From Roseibium suaedae (GTDB taxonomy: Bacteria > Pseudomonadota > Alphaproteobacteria > Rhizobiales > Stappiaceae), in assembly GCF_900142725.1 (NCBI RefSeq), contig NZ_FRBW01000001.1, forward strand, positions 682,001 through 746,000: 64,000 nucleotides of DNA, read 5' to 3'. Positions 18,184 to 29,237 of the stretch are shown in pieces (the stretch's first letter is position 1; the number at the start of each line of letters is the position of its first letter). The translations under genes were made by a program, and so were the position numbers. The notes beneath the pieces were generated by a model that worked only from the letters and a program-made list of their open reading frames with translations, did not search any database and was not told the DNA's origin.

Positions 18184-19608
18184 ATGACCGACCACACCAC
18201 AGACCTCATTGAATCTTCGGGCCTTGGCCTGGAGGCTGCCCGCCGGATCACGGCCGAGGCCTTGCAAGGGGCGGATGATGGCGAGTTGTTTGTGGAATAC
18301 CGCCAGAGCGAAGGTCTTGTCTTCGACAATGGCCGTCTGAAAGGCGCAAATTACGACACCGCACAGGGGTTCGGTCTGAGGGCCGTGGCGGGCGAGGCGG
18401 CAGGCTATGCCCATTCCGGAGAAATCTCGGAAGGGGCGCTGAAGCGGGCTGCCGACGCTGTAGCATCGGTGAAGAGCGGTCATGCCGGCAGCTATGCTGC
18501 GGCCCCCTCCCGAACAAATGTCAAACTCTATACGGACGAAAATCCTCTTGGCGCGCCGAGCTTTGAAGACAAGGTCAAGCTTCTGCAGGAGATCGATGCC
18601 TATGCGCGCGATCTGGACCCGCGGGTGCGGCAGGTGACAGCTTCCCTGGCCGGGTCCTGGCAGGTGGTGGAGATTCTTAGGGCCGATGGCCATCTGGTCC
18701 GCGATGTCCGGCCGATGGTGCGTCTCGGCATCAGCGTGATTGCCGGAACAGATGCCCGGCAGGAATCCGGGTCTTTTGGCTGCGGCGGCCGGGAAGGGTT
18801 CCAGCGCTTTATCACGCCGGACTGCTGGCAGGGCGGAGTTCAGGAAGCCCTGCGCCAGGCCTTGGTCAATCTGGATGCGGTTCCTGCACCTGCGGGCACC
18901 TTCGATGTGGTCATGGGGCCGGGCTGGCCAGGCATCCTGCTGCACGAAGCCGTCGGTCATGGCCTTGAGGGCGATTTCAACCGCAAGAAAACCTCGGCCT
19001 TCTCAGGGCTCATGGGCCAGCGCGTCGCAGCTCCCGGTGTCACGATTGTCGACGACGGAACAATCCCTGACCGTCGCGGGTCGATCACCGTCGATGATGA
19101 GGGCACGCCTGCCTGCCGGACAGTGCTGATCGAGGACGGCATTCTGAAAGGGTATATGCAGGACCGGCAGAACGCCCGTCTTATGGGGATGGAGCCCACC
19201 GGCAATGGCCGCCGCCAGTCCTACGCCCATATCCCGATGCCGCGCATGACCAACACGATCATGCTTGGCGGCGACAAGGAGCCGGGAGAAATCCTGGCCT
19301 CGGTCAAGGATGGCATCTTCGCCGTGAATTTTGGCGGTGGCCAGGTAGATATCACTTCCGGAAAGTTCGTTTTCTCCTGCACCGAGGCTTACCGCATTCG
19401 CGACGGCAAGGTGGGGGAACCGGTCAAGGGCGCGATGCTCATTGGCAACGGGCCGGATGCGCTGACCCGTGTTGCCATGATCGGCAATGACATGCAGCTC
19501 GATCCAGGCATGGGCACCTGCGGCAAGCAGGGGCAGGGCGTGCCTGTCGGCGTCGGTCAGCCTTCCATGCGCATCAATGCCCTGACGGTTGGTGGAACGG
19601 CAGTATGA
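18184..19608 (+). CDS. tldD: Metallopeptidase TldD
   Basis: A 474-residue TldD, the zinc-bearing partner of PmbA in a cytoplasmic heterodimeric protease. The metal motif HEAVGHGLEGDF sits near residue 258 (HExxxH form). FNRKKTSAFSGLMGQ, DDEGTPACRTVLIEDGILKGYM and the GMGTCGKQGQGVPVGVGQP C-terminal region are characteristic. The stop codon overlaps the start of the HAD gene by 4 nt. With pmbA in the same window, both subunits are encoded nearby but not in one operon. Confidence 0.95.
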   Translation: MTDHTTDLIESSGLGLEAARRITAEALQGADDGELFVEYRQSEGLVFDNGRLKGANYDTAQGFGLRAVAGEAAGYAHSGEISEGALKRAADAVASVKSGHAGSYAAAPSRTNVKLYTDENPLGAPSFEDKVKLLQEIDAYARDLDPRVRQVTASLAGSWQVVEILRADGHLVRDVRPMVRLGISVIAGTDARQESGSFGCGGREGFQRFITPDCWQGGVQEALRQALVNLDAVPAPAGTFDVVMGPGWPGILLHEAVGHGLEGDFNRKKTSAFSGLMGQRVAAPGVTIVDDGTIPDRRGSITVDDEGTPACRTVLIEDGILKGYMQDRQNARLMGMEPTGNGRRQSYAHIPMPRMTNTIMLGGDKEPGEILASVKDGIFAVNFGGGQVDITSGKFVFSCTEAYRIRDGKVGEPVKGAMLIGNGPDALTRVAMIGNDMQLDPGMGTCGKQGQGVPVGVGQPSMRINALTVGGTAV

Positions 19609-20225
19609 CCGGCTACACTTTCGCGGTCTTCGACATGGACGAAGTGCTCTATGATTTCGAGCACCCCGTCCGGCTGCAGCTGCTGGAAGAGTTGACCGGG
19701 AAACCTCAGGCCGAGATTCACGAGGCGGTCTGGGGCGGGCCCCATGAAAACCTTGCCGAGGCAGGGCAGCCGGATACGGCTGACGGCTATCTGGCCCAGT
19801 TCGCGGACCTGCTCGGCTATCCGATCGACTTCGACACCTGGGCTGATATCCGCCGCCGGATGATGCGTCCGCGCAAGGATGTATTAGACATGGTCCGCCG
19901 CCTTTCAAAACAGACCGATGTGGCCCTTCTGACTAACAACGGCATGCTTTTGAAGAAGGCGCTCCCGGTCTGTGCTCCTGAAGTGATTGAGATTTTTGCT
20001 GAAAAGTCTCACGTTTCGGCCGACTTCAAGGCACGCAAGCCGGAGCCGGATGTCTTCCTGCGCATCTGTGCCCATTATGGCCATGAGCCCCGTCAAACCC
20101 TGTTCGTCGATGACCGGGACGAGAACATTATCGGTGCCGAGGCGGCGGGCCTGACCGCCCATCTCTACAGATCCCCTGCGGAACTTGCGGCCTTCTTGCG
20201 CAAGTGCGGGTTCAACCCGGGGTAA
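19605..20225 (+). CDS. HAD-family phosphatase
   Basis: A 206-residue haloacid-dehalogenase-superfamily hydrolase. Motif I is FDMDEVLYDF near residue 10, motif II TNNG (LLTNNGM), motif III lysine in FKARKPEPD and motif IV LFVDDRDENI. The order and spacing fit an active phosphatase with a helical cap between motifs I and II. Its start overlaps the tldD stop (ATGA), so the genes are likely co-translated. The substrate cannot be inferred. Confidence 0.87.
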   Translation: MTGYTFAVFDMDEVLYDFEHPVRLQLLEELTGKPQAEIHEAVWGGPHENLAEAGQPDTADGYLAQFADLLGYPIDFDTWADIRRRMMRPRKDVLDMVRRLSKQTDVALLTNNGMLLKKALPVCAPEVIEIFAEKSHVSADFKARKPEPDVFLRICAHYGHEPRQTLFVDDRDENIIGAEAAGLTAHLYRSPAELAAFLRKCGFNPG

Positions 20226-20354
20226 ACCCGGATTGTTCTGACTGTCCGATGCGTGCTAGGGCCTCGCTGTCCTTTCCTGCAAACTTAAGGTTTTGCAGGG
20301 GAAATCCGGTTAATCTGCCGGATAGCATTCCAATTTGGACCGTCAGGAGAGCCC

Positions 20355-22127
20355 ATGGCCGCCGCAGGCGCCCCCCCTTACATGACCGAAGCCATCTTGC
20401 TGATGGCGGCGACTGTCGTTGCCGTGCCCTTGAGCAAGCGTCTGGGGCTTGGATCCGTGATTGGCTATCTCGCCGCCGGGATCGCTGTTGGCCCTTCTGC
20501 GCTTGGCCTCTTCACCTCTGGTGAGCGGGTCCTGGGGTTTGCCGAAATCGGCGTTGTCCTGCTTCTGTTTGTGATCGGCCTGGAGCTGGATCCGAAAAAA
20601 CTTTGGCGTATGCGCCGGGATATTTTCCTGCTTGGTGGGGCTCAGGTGCTCGTGACCGGCTTTGCCCTCTATCTCTTCGGCCTGGCCATCGGGATTGATC
20701 CTAACGTCTCTCTGGTCGGGGGCTTCGGCCTTGCCCTGTCTTCCACCGCCTTTGCCGTGCAGATCCTTCAGGAGCGCGGCCAGCTGACGACGCCCTATGG
20801 CCAGCGCGCCTTCGGCATCCTGCTGTTTCAGGATATCGCGATCGTGCCGCTTCTGGCGATGGTTGCGGTTCTCGCACCAGACGATGGCAGCGGTGTCAGC
20901 CACGATTTTCTCTATCAAGCAGGTCTGACGATCAGCGCAATCGGTACGGTGGTTGTGGCCGGGCGCTATCTGGCCTCGCCGCTGTTCTCGCTTCTGGCCG
21001 TCAGCCGGGCGCGGGAAATCATGCTGGCAGCCGCCCTGCTGGTGGCTCTGGGCAGCGCCGCGCTGATGCATCTTGTCGGTCTTTCCATGGCGCTTGGTGC
21101 CTTCCTGGCGGGGGTTCTGCTTGCTGAATCGAGTTTCCGCCACACGCTGGAAGCGGATATCGAGCCCTTCAGGTCCCTGCTGATGGGGCTGTTTTTCGTC
21201 GCCGTCGGCATGACCTTTGACCTTGGTGTCCTGGTGAGCAATCTGGGCGTCGTGATTGGCGGTGTCGTGCTGGTGATGAGTGTGAAGGGGCTGTTCCTGT
21301 GGGGGCTGGCGCGCCTGACCGGCTCCTCAAATCAGGATGCTCTGCGTATCGCCGTAACCCTGCCGCAAGGCGGGGAGTTTGCCTTCGTCCTGTTTACCGC
21401 GGCGGTCGGCAATGCAGTCTTGCCCTATGAAGTGTCGAATATCCTGAGCTCCATCGTCATGCTGACCATGGTGATGACGCCGATTGCTTGTCTGGCTCTG
21501 GACTGGATCGCCGAACGGCTGAAGGCACGGGGCGTTGAAAACCCGGCCATTGAGACCTTCGACGAAGCAACACCGACAGTTCTGGTTGTTGGATTTGGCC
21601 GCTTCGGCATGACAGTTGCCCAGATCCTGACCTCGGAAGGTCTGGAAGTGCGCGCGCTCGATAACCGGCCGGACCGCATCGCCTATGCCCGCAAGCTTGG
21701 CTACAAGGTCTATTATGGAGATGCGACCCGTCCGGATGTTCTGGCTGCCGCCGGGGCCGGAAAGGCGGCCCTGATTGCCCTGTGCATCGAGAATGACAAG
21801 GTCATGATGCAGTCCATCGATCTGATCCGCGAGGGTTTTCCGGGCGTGCTGCTGTTCTGCCGGGCCACGGACAGGGCGCATGCACTGGAGCTGACGCGCA
21901 AGGGCGTGGATTATCAGATCCGCGAGACTTTCGAGTCGAGCCTTGCCTTTGGCAGGGCGGCACTCGAACAGCTCGGCATCCCGCAGGACCGTATCAGCCA
22001 GATCGAGGAAGATGTCCGGCGCCGCGACAAAGAGCGGCTGGATATCCAAATGCAGGAAGGCCTCTATGCAGGTGTGGACCGGCTGCATGGGGTGACCCCG
22101 CGCAGCAATGCGCCGGACAATGCTTAA
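20355..22127 (+). CDS. CPA2-family cation:proton antiporter with TrkA-N domain (Kef-type)
   Basis: A 590-residue membrane protein. The first ~390 residues form about a dozen transmembrane helices of the Na/H exchanger fold, with the characteristic LFVIGLELDPKKLW near residue 75, GFGLALSSTAFAVQIL and SMALGAFLAGVLLAES. A cytoplasmic RCK/TrkA-N domain begins near residue 405 with VVGFGRFGMTVAQIL (a GxGxxG nucleotide-binding motif) and continues through CIENDKVMMQSID. This is the layout of KefB/KefC potassium efflux systems; no glutathione-binding ancillary subunit gene is adjacent. The ATG at 20355 follows AGGAGA. A strong bidirectional terminator follows. Confidence 0.9.
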   Translation: MAAAGAPPYMTEAILLMAATVVAVPLSKRLGLGSVIGYLAAGIAVGPSALGLFTSGERVLGFAEIGVVLLLFVIGLELDPKKLWRMRRDIFLLGGAQVLVTGFALYLFGLAIGIDPNVSLVGGFGLALSSTAFAVQILQERGQLTTPYGQRAFGILLFQDIAIVPLLAMVAVLAPDDGSGVSHDFLYQAGLTISAIGTVVVAGRYLASPLFSLLAVSRAREIMLAAALLVALGSAALMHLVGLSMALGAFLAGVLLAESSFRHTLEADIEPFRSLLMGLFFVAVGMTFDLGVLVSNLGVVIGGVVLVMSVKGLFLWGLARLTGSSNQDALRIAVTLPQGGEFAFVLFTAAVGNAVLPYEVSNILSSIVMLTMVMTPIACLALDWIAERLKARGVENPAIETFDEATPTVLVVGFGRFGMTVAQILTSEGLEVRALDNRPDRIAYARKLGYKVYYGDATRPDVLAAAGAGKAALIALCIENDKVMMQSIDLIREGFPGVLLFCRATDRAHALELTRKGVDYQIRETFESSLAFGRAALEQLGIPQDRISQIEEDVRRRDKERLDIQMQEGLYAGVDRLHGVTPRSNAPDNA

Positions 22128-22186
22128 AAGACAAGGCTTAGAGGCAGTGTCTGGACCACACTGAAACTCCTAAGTCCAGAAACGAA

Positions 22187-22217
22187 AACAGCCCGGCAAG
22201 GATCTTGCCGGGCTGTT
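22187..22217. terminator. Bidirectional intrinsic terminator
   Basis: A 14-bp perfect stem (22187-22200 with 22204-22217) lies between the convergent antiporter and IalB genes. The minus strand continues TGTTTTCGTTTC, a good U-rich tail for the IalB gene; the plus-strand tail is weaker. Confidence 0.8.
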
Positions 22218-22241
22218 CTGATTCTCGAGCGACGGTCCTGA

Positions 22242-22760
22242 TCAGGGCAGGGCGTCAAAGCCTGCCGAGAAGCCCTTCAGAGAGATCGGAATGCCGATTC
22301 CCTCTTCCGGTGTCTGGAAGATGATGAAAGTTGCCTGGGATCCGGACTTCATCTTGCTGATAAGCTGGTCTTCCAGAATGACCTCGGCGATGCAGCCGTT
22401 GGGCAGGCAGCGCACGAAACCGGCGCGGCCGATGTCCGCATTGTCCACACGAAGGCCAAGGCCGGACGGCAGCAGTACACCCAGCGGCGCCAGAACGCGC
22501 AGGATACGGGCCTGCTTGTCGGCCGTCTTCAGGATGATCACGGAAAGGCCGACGTTTTCCCGGTCTTCCGCCGTCACGTTCTGGATCAGGGCGCATTGCT
22601 CGCTGGCCGCTCCCGGAGGGGTATCGCAGCGCATCTGCCAGTCGCCATGGGTGGCTTTGACTTCACCCTGAGCCAGGGCGGGGAGAGGGCTGAGCGGAAC
22701 CAGAGTGATTCCGGCAATAAGGGCTAGGGCTGTTCCCAACGATGACAAACGGCGCAGCAA
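22242..22760 (-). CDS. IalB-like invasion-associated locus B family protein
   Basis: A 172-residue exported protein with a signal peptide (hydrophobic core LGTALALIAGITLVPLSPLPALAQ, cleavage after about residue 31). A domain typical of the IalB family follows: THGDWQMRCDTPPGAASEQCALIQ, LGLRVDNADIGRAGFVRCLPNGCIAEV with paired cysteines, and a C-terminal LKGFSAGFDAL. IalB was named in Bartonella for erythrocyte invasion, but free-living relatives carry several copies of unknown role. The FNR-like box in the upstream intergenic region is about 180 bp from this start as well. Confidence 0.88.
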   Translation of the reverse strand: MLRRLSSLGTALALIAGITLVPLSPLPALAQGEVKATHGDWQMRCDTPPGAASEQCALIQNVTAEDRENVGLSVIILKTADKQARILRVLAPLGVLLPSGLGLRVDNADIGRAGFVRCLPNGCIAEVILEDQLISKMKSGSQATFIIFQTPEEGIGIPISLKGFSAGFDALP

Positions 22761-23268
22761 GGGGTCCTCCTGTCACGTCCTGTTCCGGCTGCAGCCTTGC
22801 GGCGCGATAACCAGTCCACAGGCGCGAATCGGCTTCAAATCTCAGGGTTAACATTGCCGCATGCGCTGGCTTCTGACCAGCCCGGCCGTGGAAATGCATA
22901 TGGGATCGTGGATTTTTCGACTGAAAACCCTCTGTCTTTGATCCTGATCAAGTTGATGAAGCAGGTCTCGTCGGGCGAAAAAATGGCAAGACCATTGCAG
23001 GCAGGCGTTTCTTGTGGTTTTTGTGCCCGTTAAGGGCCTTCGGAGTCGGATGCGGCAGATTGTCGCTTAGACCATGGGCTCCGTCGCGCACATGCCGCGA
23101 TTGTGAGTATCATGGCGAAAAACCGGCCTGCCTTTGTGGCAGGGCGGAGGCATGCCCCGTGGGAAACACATTCCGGCGGGGCTTGAAATGGTTCTGGAGC
23201 GGCCACGCTCCAAGAATATGCATGCGTGCGCCGCCAAAGTGTGGCGGTTGAGGGAAGGGAGCGCGGAC
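22761..23268. other. Divergent intergenic region before the cytochrome oxidase operon
   Basis: This 508-base gap lies between the divergent IalB gene and ctaC. It contains a perfect FNR/FixK-type palindrome at 22938-22951 and must hold promoters for both directions. The plus-strand frame that extends upstream of ctaC from 23134 has no resemblance to subunit II and is not annotated. A small inverted repeat (GGAGCGGCCACGCTCC, about 23195-23210) lies just upstream of the ctaC translation start region. Confidence 0.5.
22938..22951. promoter_or_regulatory. Perfect FNR/FixK-type box
   Basis: The sequence TTGATCCTGATCAA fits the consensus TTGAT-N4-ATCAA exactly. FnrL or FixK-type regulators bind such sites in alphaproteobacteria and control respiratory chain genes in response to oxygen. 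It is 318 bp upstream of the ctaC start and about 178 bp upstream of the IalB gene, so the target gene is uncertain. Confidence 0.6.
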
Positions 23269-24192
23269 GTGAAGGGCATCTTCAAGCGTCTCATCAATCT
23301 GGTCGCGATGGCGGCCGTCATGGCCGGGGTATCCACCGCGGCTGTTGCCGAGGAAGCTGGGATCAAGCCATGGCAGCTTGGTTTCCAGAAGTCTGTCACT
23401 GATGTGATGGACGACATCACCTGGTTCAACCACTTCACTTTCTGGATTATTGCAGTCGTCACGGTTTTCGTGCTGGCACTGCTGATCCTCGTGGTGGTCA
23501 AGTTCAACGCAAAGGCCAATCCGGTTCCGTCGCGCACGTCCCACAACACGATGATCGAAGTTGTCTGGACCATCGCGCCGATCCTGATCCTGGTCGTGAT
23601 TGCTGTTCCGTCCTTCCGTCTCCTGTTCAAGGAACTGGACATTCCGCAGTACGACATGACCGTGAAGGCCACCGGCTTCCAGTGGTATTGGGGTTACGAG
23701 TACACCGACGAGAACATGGGTGGCATCTCCTTTGATTCCTACATGGTTACCGACGCAGACCGTGAATCGGTCGCTGCAGAACGCGGTGTCACCCTGAATG
23801 AAGTGCCGCGCCTGCTTTCCGTGGACAATGACCTGGTCATCCCGGTCGACACCACTGTCCGCGTGCAGGTGACCGCAGCAGACGTGATCCACTCCTTCGC
23901 GATGCCGTCCTTCGGCGTGAAGGTGGATGCAGTTCCGGGCCGTCTGAACGAAACCTGGTTCCATGCACGTGAGCAGGGCGTCTACTACGGCCAGTGTTCG
24001 GAGCTTTGCGGCAAGAACCACGCTTTCATGCCGATCGCGATCCGTGTCGTCTCCAAGGAGCAGTTCGAGCAGTGGGCAGCCGCTGCAAAGGACGACCTTG
24101 ATGGTGCGAACAAGCAGCTCTTGGCTTCCATCGCGGCCACCAAGAAGACCGCTGCGCGCAGCATCGAAGAAATCACCGTCGCCGCCAAGTAA
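23269..24192 (+). CDS. ctaC: Cytochrome c oxidase subunit II
   Basis: A 307-residue CoxB/CtaC, the CuA-bearing subunit that accepts electrons from cytochrome c on the periplasmic side. It has an N-terminal signal sequence (about 30 residues, ending AVAEEA), two transmembrane helices (near 55-80 and 100-120), FQWYWGYEY, and the CuA ligand motif CSELCGKNHAFMP. The start chosen is GTG 23269 because AGGGAAGGGA lies just upstream and the signal peptide begins there. It is the first gene of the aa3 oxidase operon. Confidence 0.94.
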   Translation: MKGIFKRLINLVAMAAVMAGVSTAAVAEEAGIKPWQLGFQKSVTDVMDDITWFNHFTFWIIAVVTVFVLALLILVVVKFNAKANPVPSRTSHNTMIEVVWTIAPILILVVIAVPSFRLLFKELDIPQYDMTVKATGFQWYWGYEYTDENMGGISFDSYMVTDADRESVAAERGVTLNEVPRLLSVDNDLVIPVDTTVRVQVTAADVIHSFAMPSFGVKVDAVPGRLNETWFHAREQGVYYGQCSELCGKNHAFMPIAIRVVSKEQFEQWAAAAKDDLDGANKQLLASIAATKKTAARSIEEITVAAK

Positions 24193-24214
24193 CGGCGCCG
24201 GTTCATCAGATTAA

Positions 24215-25876
<1,662 letters not shown>

Positions 25877-26016
25877 GGCAGGGCAGGCGGACTGCCTGCT
25901 GAACGCGAAAAGAACAGACACCGCGCCGGATGCGGCGCGGTGTCCTTCAGCAAGAGACGGAAGACCGGAAGCGGCCCGCTCTTGGAAAACAAGAACAAGT
26001 TTTGAAGGACGCGCCC

Positions 26017-26952
26017 ATGTCGCTCGTTGAGCGCCAGGATCTGATTGATACGGAGAGCCTCGCCTGGTCTGGCGGAATGGGCTCGGTCGGCGATTACATC
26101 GCCCTCCTCAAGCCGCGTGTCATGTCGCTGGTGATCTTCACGGCCTTCGTCGGCATGATGCTGGCCCCGGGACATATCCATCCCGTGCTGGGCGTTGTCG
26201 CGCTCCTGTGCATTGCCATTGGCGCCGGAGCCTCCGGTGCCCTGAACATGTGGTACGATTCCGACATCGACCGCATCATGTCGCGCACCCAGAAGCGGCC
26301 GATCCCGGCCGGCAAGGTGTCGCGCGAAGAGGCGTTTGCTTTCGGCATCACGCTGTCGATCGGCTCCGTGGTCACGCTTGGCCTGCTGGTGAACTGGTTC
26401 GCCGGTGCCTTCCTGGCCTTCACGATCTTCTTCTATGTGATCGTCTACACCATGTGGCTGAAGCGCTCGACGCCGCAGAACATCGTGATCGGCGGTGCGG
26501 CTGGTGCCTTCCCTCCGATGATCGGCTGGGCAGCGGTCACGGGCAATGTCAGCATCGAAAGCTTCGTGCTGTTCCTGATCATCTTCATCTGGACCCCGCC
26601 CCACTTCTGGGCCCTGGCCCTGTTCAAGTGCGGTGACTACAAGGCTGCAGGCGTTCCGATGATGCCGGTCGTGGCCGGTGAGACCTCCACCCGCAACCAG
26701 ATCCTCGGTTATTCGGTGCTTCTCGCGCCGCTCGGGGTTTCCCCTTGGATGCTCGGCTTCGCCGGAAGCTTCTACGGTGTTGCCTCCGCGGTTCTCGGTC
26801 TGGTGTTCCTCGGGCTGGCCTTCCAGGTCTGGCGCGTGCGTGAAGGGGATGCGGCTCGAAAGGCGACCATCCGTCTCTTCTCCTTCTCCATCTTCTATCT
26901 TTTCATGCTTTTCGCGCTGCTTTTGGCCGAAAGCCTCGTAATGGGTCTGTGA
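26017..26952 (+). CDS. ctaB: Protoheme IX farnesyltransferase (heme O synthase)
   Basis: A 311-residue UbiA-superfamily membrane enzyme that farnesylates heme b to heme O, the precursor of heme A for the oxidase. The motifs [21 protein letters not shown] and the second Asp-rich region around [15 protein letters not shown] are characteristic of CtaB/CyoE. The ATG at 26017 is preceded by GAAGGA; the upstream extension of the frame to 25930 shows no family similarity. It lies within the cta operon. Confidence 0.95.
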   Translation: MSLVERQDLIDTESLAWSGGMGSVGDYIALLKPRVMSLVIFTAFVGMMLAPGHIHPVLGVVALLCIAIGAGASGALNMWYDSDIDRIMSRTQKRPIPAGKVSREEAFAFGITLSIGSVVTLGLLVNWFAGAFLAFTIFFYVIVYTMWLKRSTPQNIVIGGAAGAFPPMIGWAAVTGNVSIESFVLFLIIFIWTPPHFWALALFKCGDYKAAGVPMMPVVAGETSTRNQILGYSVLLAPLGVSPWMLGFAGSFYGVASAVLGLVFLGLAFQVWRVREGDAARKATIRLFSFSIFYLFMLFALLLAESLVMGL

Positions 26953-26957
26953 GTTTC

Positions 26958-27119
26958 ATGACTGGCGAAGAAAAGGGCATCAAGCTGACCGAGGAACAGG
27001 CCAAGCGCCGCCGTGCCCGGTCTGTGGCCATCGCCCTGACGCTTGGCGCGCTTGTGCTGCTGTTTTATGTGGTGACCATCGTGAAGATGGGACCGCAAAT
27101 CATGAGCCGGCCGCTGTAA
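26958..27119 (+). CDS. coxF: Small CoxF-like cytochrome oxidase assembly protein
   Basis: A 53-residue protein encoded between ctaB and ctaG, 5 nt after the ctaB stop and 13 nt before ctaG. It has a charged N-terminus (EEQAKRRRARS), one transmembrane helix (about residues 22-41) and a short tail MGPQIMSRPL. Its position and form match the small CoxF family found at this point in alphaproteobacterial cox operons. The exact role is not well established; presumed assembly or stabilisation of the oxidase. It is short enough to be missed by length-filtered gene calling. Confidence 0.85.
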   Translation: MTGEEKGIKLTEEQAKRRRARSVAIALTLGALVLLFYVVTIVKMGPQIMSRPL

Positions 27120-27132
27120 GGCAGAGGAAGAA

Positions 27133-27747
27133 ATGACCGACCAGAACGATCAGAACGGCAAGCCGCAGGGTGGCAATAGCAACAGGAAGGTTGCCATTGC
27201 CTGCACGTGTCTTTTCGTCTCCATGATCGGCGCTGCTTATGCGGCCGTGCCGCTGTACAACCTTTTCTGCCGGGCGACCGGGTTTGGCGGCACCACTCAG
27301 GTGGCCGAGCAGGCCAGCGACCGGGTAATCGACCGCGTTGTGACTGTCCGCTTCGACGGCAACGTCAATCATACGCTGCCCTGGTCCTTCAAGCCGGAGC
27401 ACCGTGAGATCAAGATCAAGATGGGCGAGACGGCCCAGATGAATTATGTGGCCGTCAACCAGGGTTCGCAGAAGACGGTGGGCACGTCGGTGTTCAACGT
27501 CACGCCGCTTGAAGCCGGTGCCTATTTCAACAAGCTGCAGTGTTTCTGCTTCACCGAGCAGGCGCTGGAACCGGGGGAAATGGTGGAGATGCCGGTCATC
27601 TTCTTCGTCGACCCGGACATGGACAATGACCCGGAACTGAAGAACGTTCGCGAGATCACCCTGTCCTACACCTTCTTCCCGGCAGAAACGCCGGAAAAAC
27701 CTGTCGCGGCGCGGGCGCAAGAGCCCGCTGCCGAAACGAAACTATGA
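27133..27747 (+). CDS. ctaG: Cytochrome c oxidase copper chaperone Cox11/CtaG
   Basis: A 204-residue Cox11-family protein that delivers copper to the CuB site of subunit I. It has one N-terminal transmembrane anchor (about 18-38), YNLFCRATGFGGTTQ, the periplasmic immunoglobulin-like domain, and the copper-binding motif KLQCFCFTEQ with two cysteines. The ending ITLSYTFFP is typical. It sits between coxF and ctaE, as in related genomes. Confidence 0.95.
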   Translation: MTDQNDQNGKPQGGNSNRKVAIACTCLFVSMIGAAYAAVPLYNLFCRATGFGGTTQVAEQASDRVIDRVVTVRFDGNVNHTLPWSFKPEHREIKIKMGETAQMNYVAVNQGSQKTVGTSVFNVTPLEAGAYFNKLQCFCFTEQALEPGEMVEMPVIFFVDPDMDNDPELKNVREITLSYTFFPAETPEKPVAARAQEPAAETKL

Positions 27748-27798
27748 CCCCGATGCCGCATAAGGCAGAGGATATCTTTGTGTTTGGGGAGCATGCCG

Positions 27799-28671
27799 AT
27801 GGCTGAGGCACATACCAAAAATCACGACTACCACCTGGTCGATCCCAGTCCGTGGCCGTTCCTGGCGTCTGTTGGCGCTCTGATCCTGGCGATTGGCGCC
27901 GTCGGTTTCATGCGTTCGCACGGCGGAAACGATTTCATCGTTCTGGGCGCGGACCTTGGCGGCAAGGGCCTGTTCTTCCTGGGCCTGGCAATCGTTCTCT
28001 TCGTCATGTTCTCCTGGTGGCGCGATACCATTAAGGAAGCACAGCAGGGCTATCACACCCGCGTCGTGTCTCTGCACCTGCGCTACGGCATGATCCTGTT
28101 CATCGCTTCGGAAGTGATGTTCTTCGTGGCCTGGTTCTGGGCCTATTTCGATGCATCCCTGTTCAGCGGCGAAGCCATTCAGTACGCCCGTGCGGAAGTC
28201 ACTGGCGGTCACTGGCCGCCGGCAGGCATCGAGACGTTTGATCCGTGGCACCTGCCGCTGCTCAACACCCTGATCCTGCTGTGCTCCGGCACGACGGTTA
28301 CCTGGGCACACCACGCTCTGCTGCATGATGACCGCGATGGTCTGAAGTGGGGTCTCACCCTGACCGTGATCCTCGGCGTGATCTTCACCATCTGCCAGGG
28401 CTACGAGTACAGCCATGCTGCCTTCACCTTCGACGGCAACATCTATGGTGCGACCTTCTTCATGGCGACCGGTTTCCACGGCTTCCACGTAATCGTCGGC
28501 ACCATCTTCCTGGCTGTCTGCCTGTTCCGCGCCCTCGCTGGCCATTTCACCAAGGAACAGCACTTCGGTTTCGAAGCCGCTGCCTGGTACTGGCACTTCG
28601 TGGACGTTGTCTGGCTCTTCCTCTTCGTCTCCATCTACATCTGGGGCGCTGGCACACCGGCCGCTCACTGA
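27799..28671 (+). CDS. ctaE: Cytochrome c oxidase subunit III
   Basis: A 290-residue subunit III with about seven transmembrane helices. It begins MAEAHTKNHDYHLVDPSPWP and includes the conserved FFVAWFWAYFDASL, the LLCSGTTVTWAHHAL segment, GYEYSHAAFTFDGNIYGATFFMATGFHGFHV and the C-terminal AAWYWHFVDVVWLFLF. The ATG at 27799 is preferred because GGGGAG lies about 8 nt upstream; in-frame TTG and ATG codons at 27778 and 27793 are possible. A terminator-like hairpin follows. Confidence 0.94.
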   Translation: MAEAHTKNHDYHLVDPSPWPFLASVGALILAIGAVGFMRSHGGNDFIVLGADLGGKGLFFLGLAIVLFVMFSWWRDTIKEAQQGYHTRVVSLHLRYGMILFIASEVMFFVAWFWAYFDASLFSGEAIQYARAEVTGGHWPPAGIETFDPWHLPLLNTLILLCSGTTVTWAHHALLHDDRDGLKWGLTLTVILGVIFTICQGYEYSHAAFTFDGNIYGATFFMATGFHGFHVIVGTIFLAVCLFRALAGHFTKEQHFGFEAAAWYWHFVDVVWLFLFVSIYIWGAGTPAAH

Positions 28672-28698
28672 TCCAGATGAGAGGGTAACCTCCTTTGG

Positions 28699-28729
28699 AA
28701 CGCCCGATCCGATCACCGGGTCGGGCGTT
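28699..28729 (+). terminator. Hairpin terminator after ctaE
   Basis: A 9-bp stem (28699-28707 with 28721-28729) is followed by TTTCTGCTTTC. It probably causes partial termination between ctaE and the DUF983 gene. Confidence 0.6.
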
Positions 28730-28789
28730 TCTGCTTTCAGGGGCGCATTGCTCCCTCACCTTCAGGCGCAGGGCGCCGGAAAGGCTGGC

Positions 28790-29188
28790 ATGTCCGACAA
28801 GGCTCACTTCGCTCCGGTCAATCCGGTTTCCTCGGGACTTTCCGGCCATTGTCCCCGCTGCGGCGAGGGCCGGCTGTTCAAGGGCTATCTTACGGTCCGG
28901 CCGAACTGCTCCAATTGCGGGCTGGATTTCAGCTTTGCCGACAGCGGCGATGGCCCTGCTGCCTTCATCATCATGCTGGTGGGGTTTGTGGTCGTAGGCC
29001 TGGCGCTTGCGGTTGAGTTGACCTATCAGCCGCCGATCTGGGTGCATATGCTGCTCTGGCTGCCGCTCACGGTCATCCTGGGCGCCGGGATCATGCGGCC
29101 TCTGAAGGGACTTCTGATCGCGCTCCAGTACCGTCACAACGCCGAAGAAGGCAAACTGGACAACGGCGGAACCGGTCCAGACCAATAA
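28790..29188 (+). CDS. DUF983 zinc-ribbon membrane protein
   Basis: A 132-residue protein with an N-terminal zinc ribbon (CPRCGEG and CSNCGLD) and two hydrophobic segments (about residues 60-82 and 88-110). It matches the DUF983 family regularly found between coxC and surf1 in alphaproteobacteria. The ATG at 28790 follows GGAAAGG; the frame extends upstream without similarity. Role unknown, presumed linked to oxidase biogenesis by neighbourhood. Confidence 0.87.
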   Translation: MSDKAHFAPVNPVSSGLSGHCPRCGEGRLFKGYLTVRPNCSNCGLDFSFADSGDGPAAFIIMLVGFVVVGLALAVELTYQPPIWVHMLLWLPLTVILGAGIMRPLKGLLIALQYRHNAEEGKLDNGGTGPDQ

Positions 29189-29237
29189 ACAATGACGTGG
29201 GCCATGTGGCCCTGAAAGCCAGATCGAGTACCAAGAC

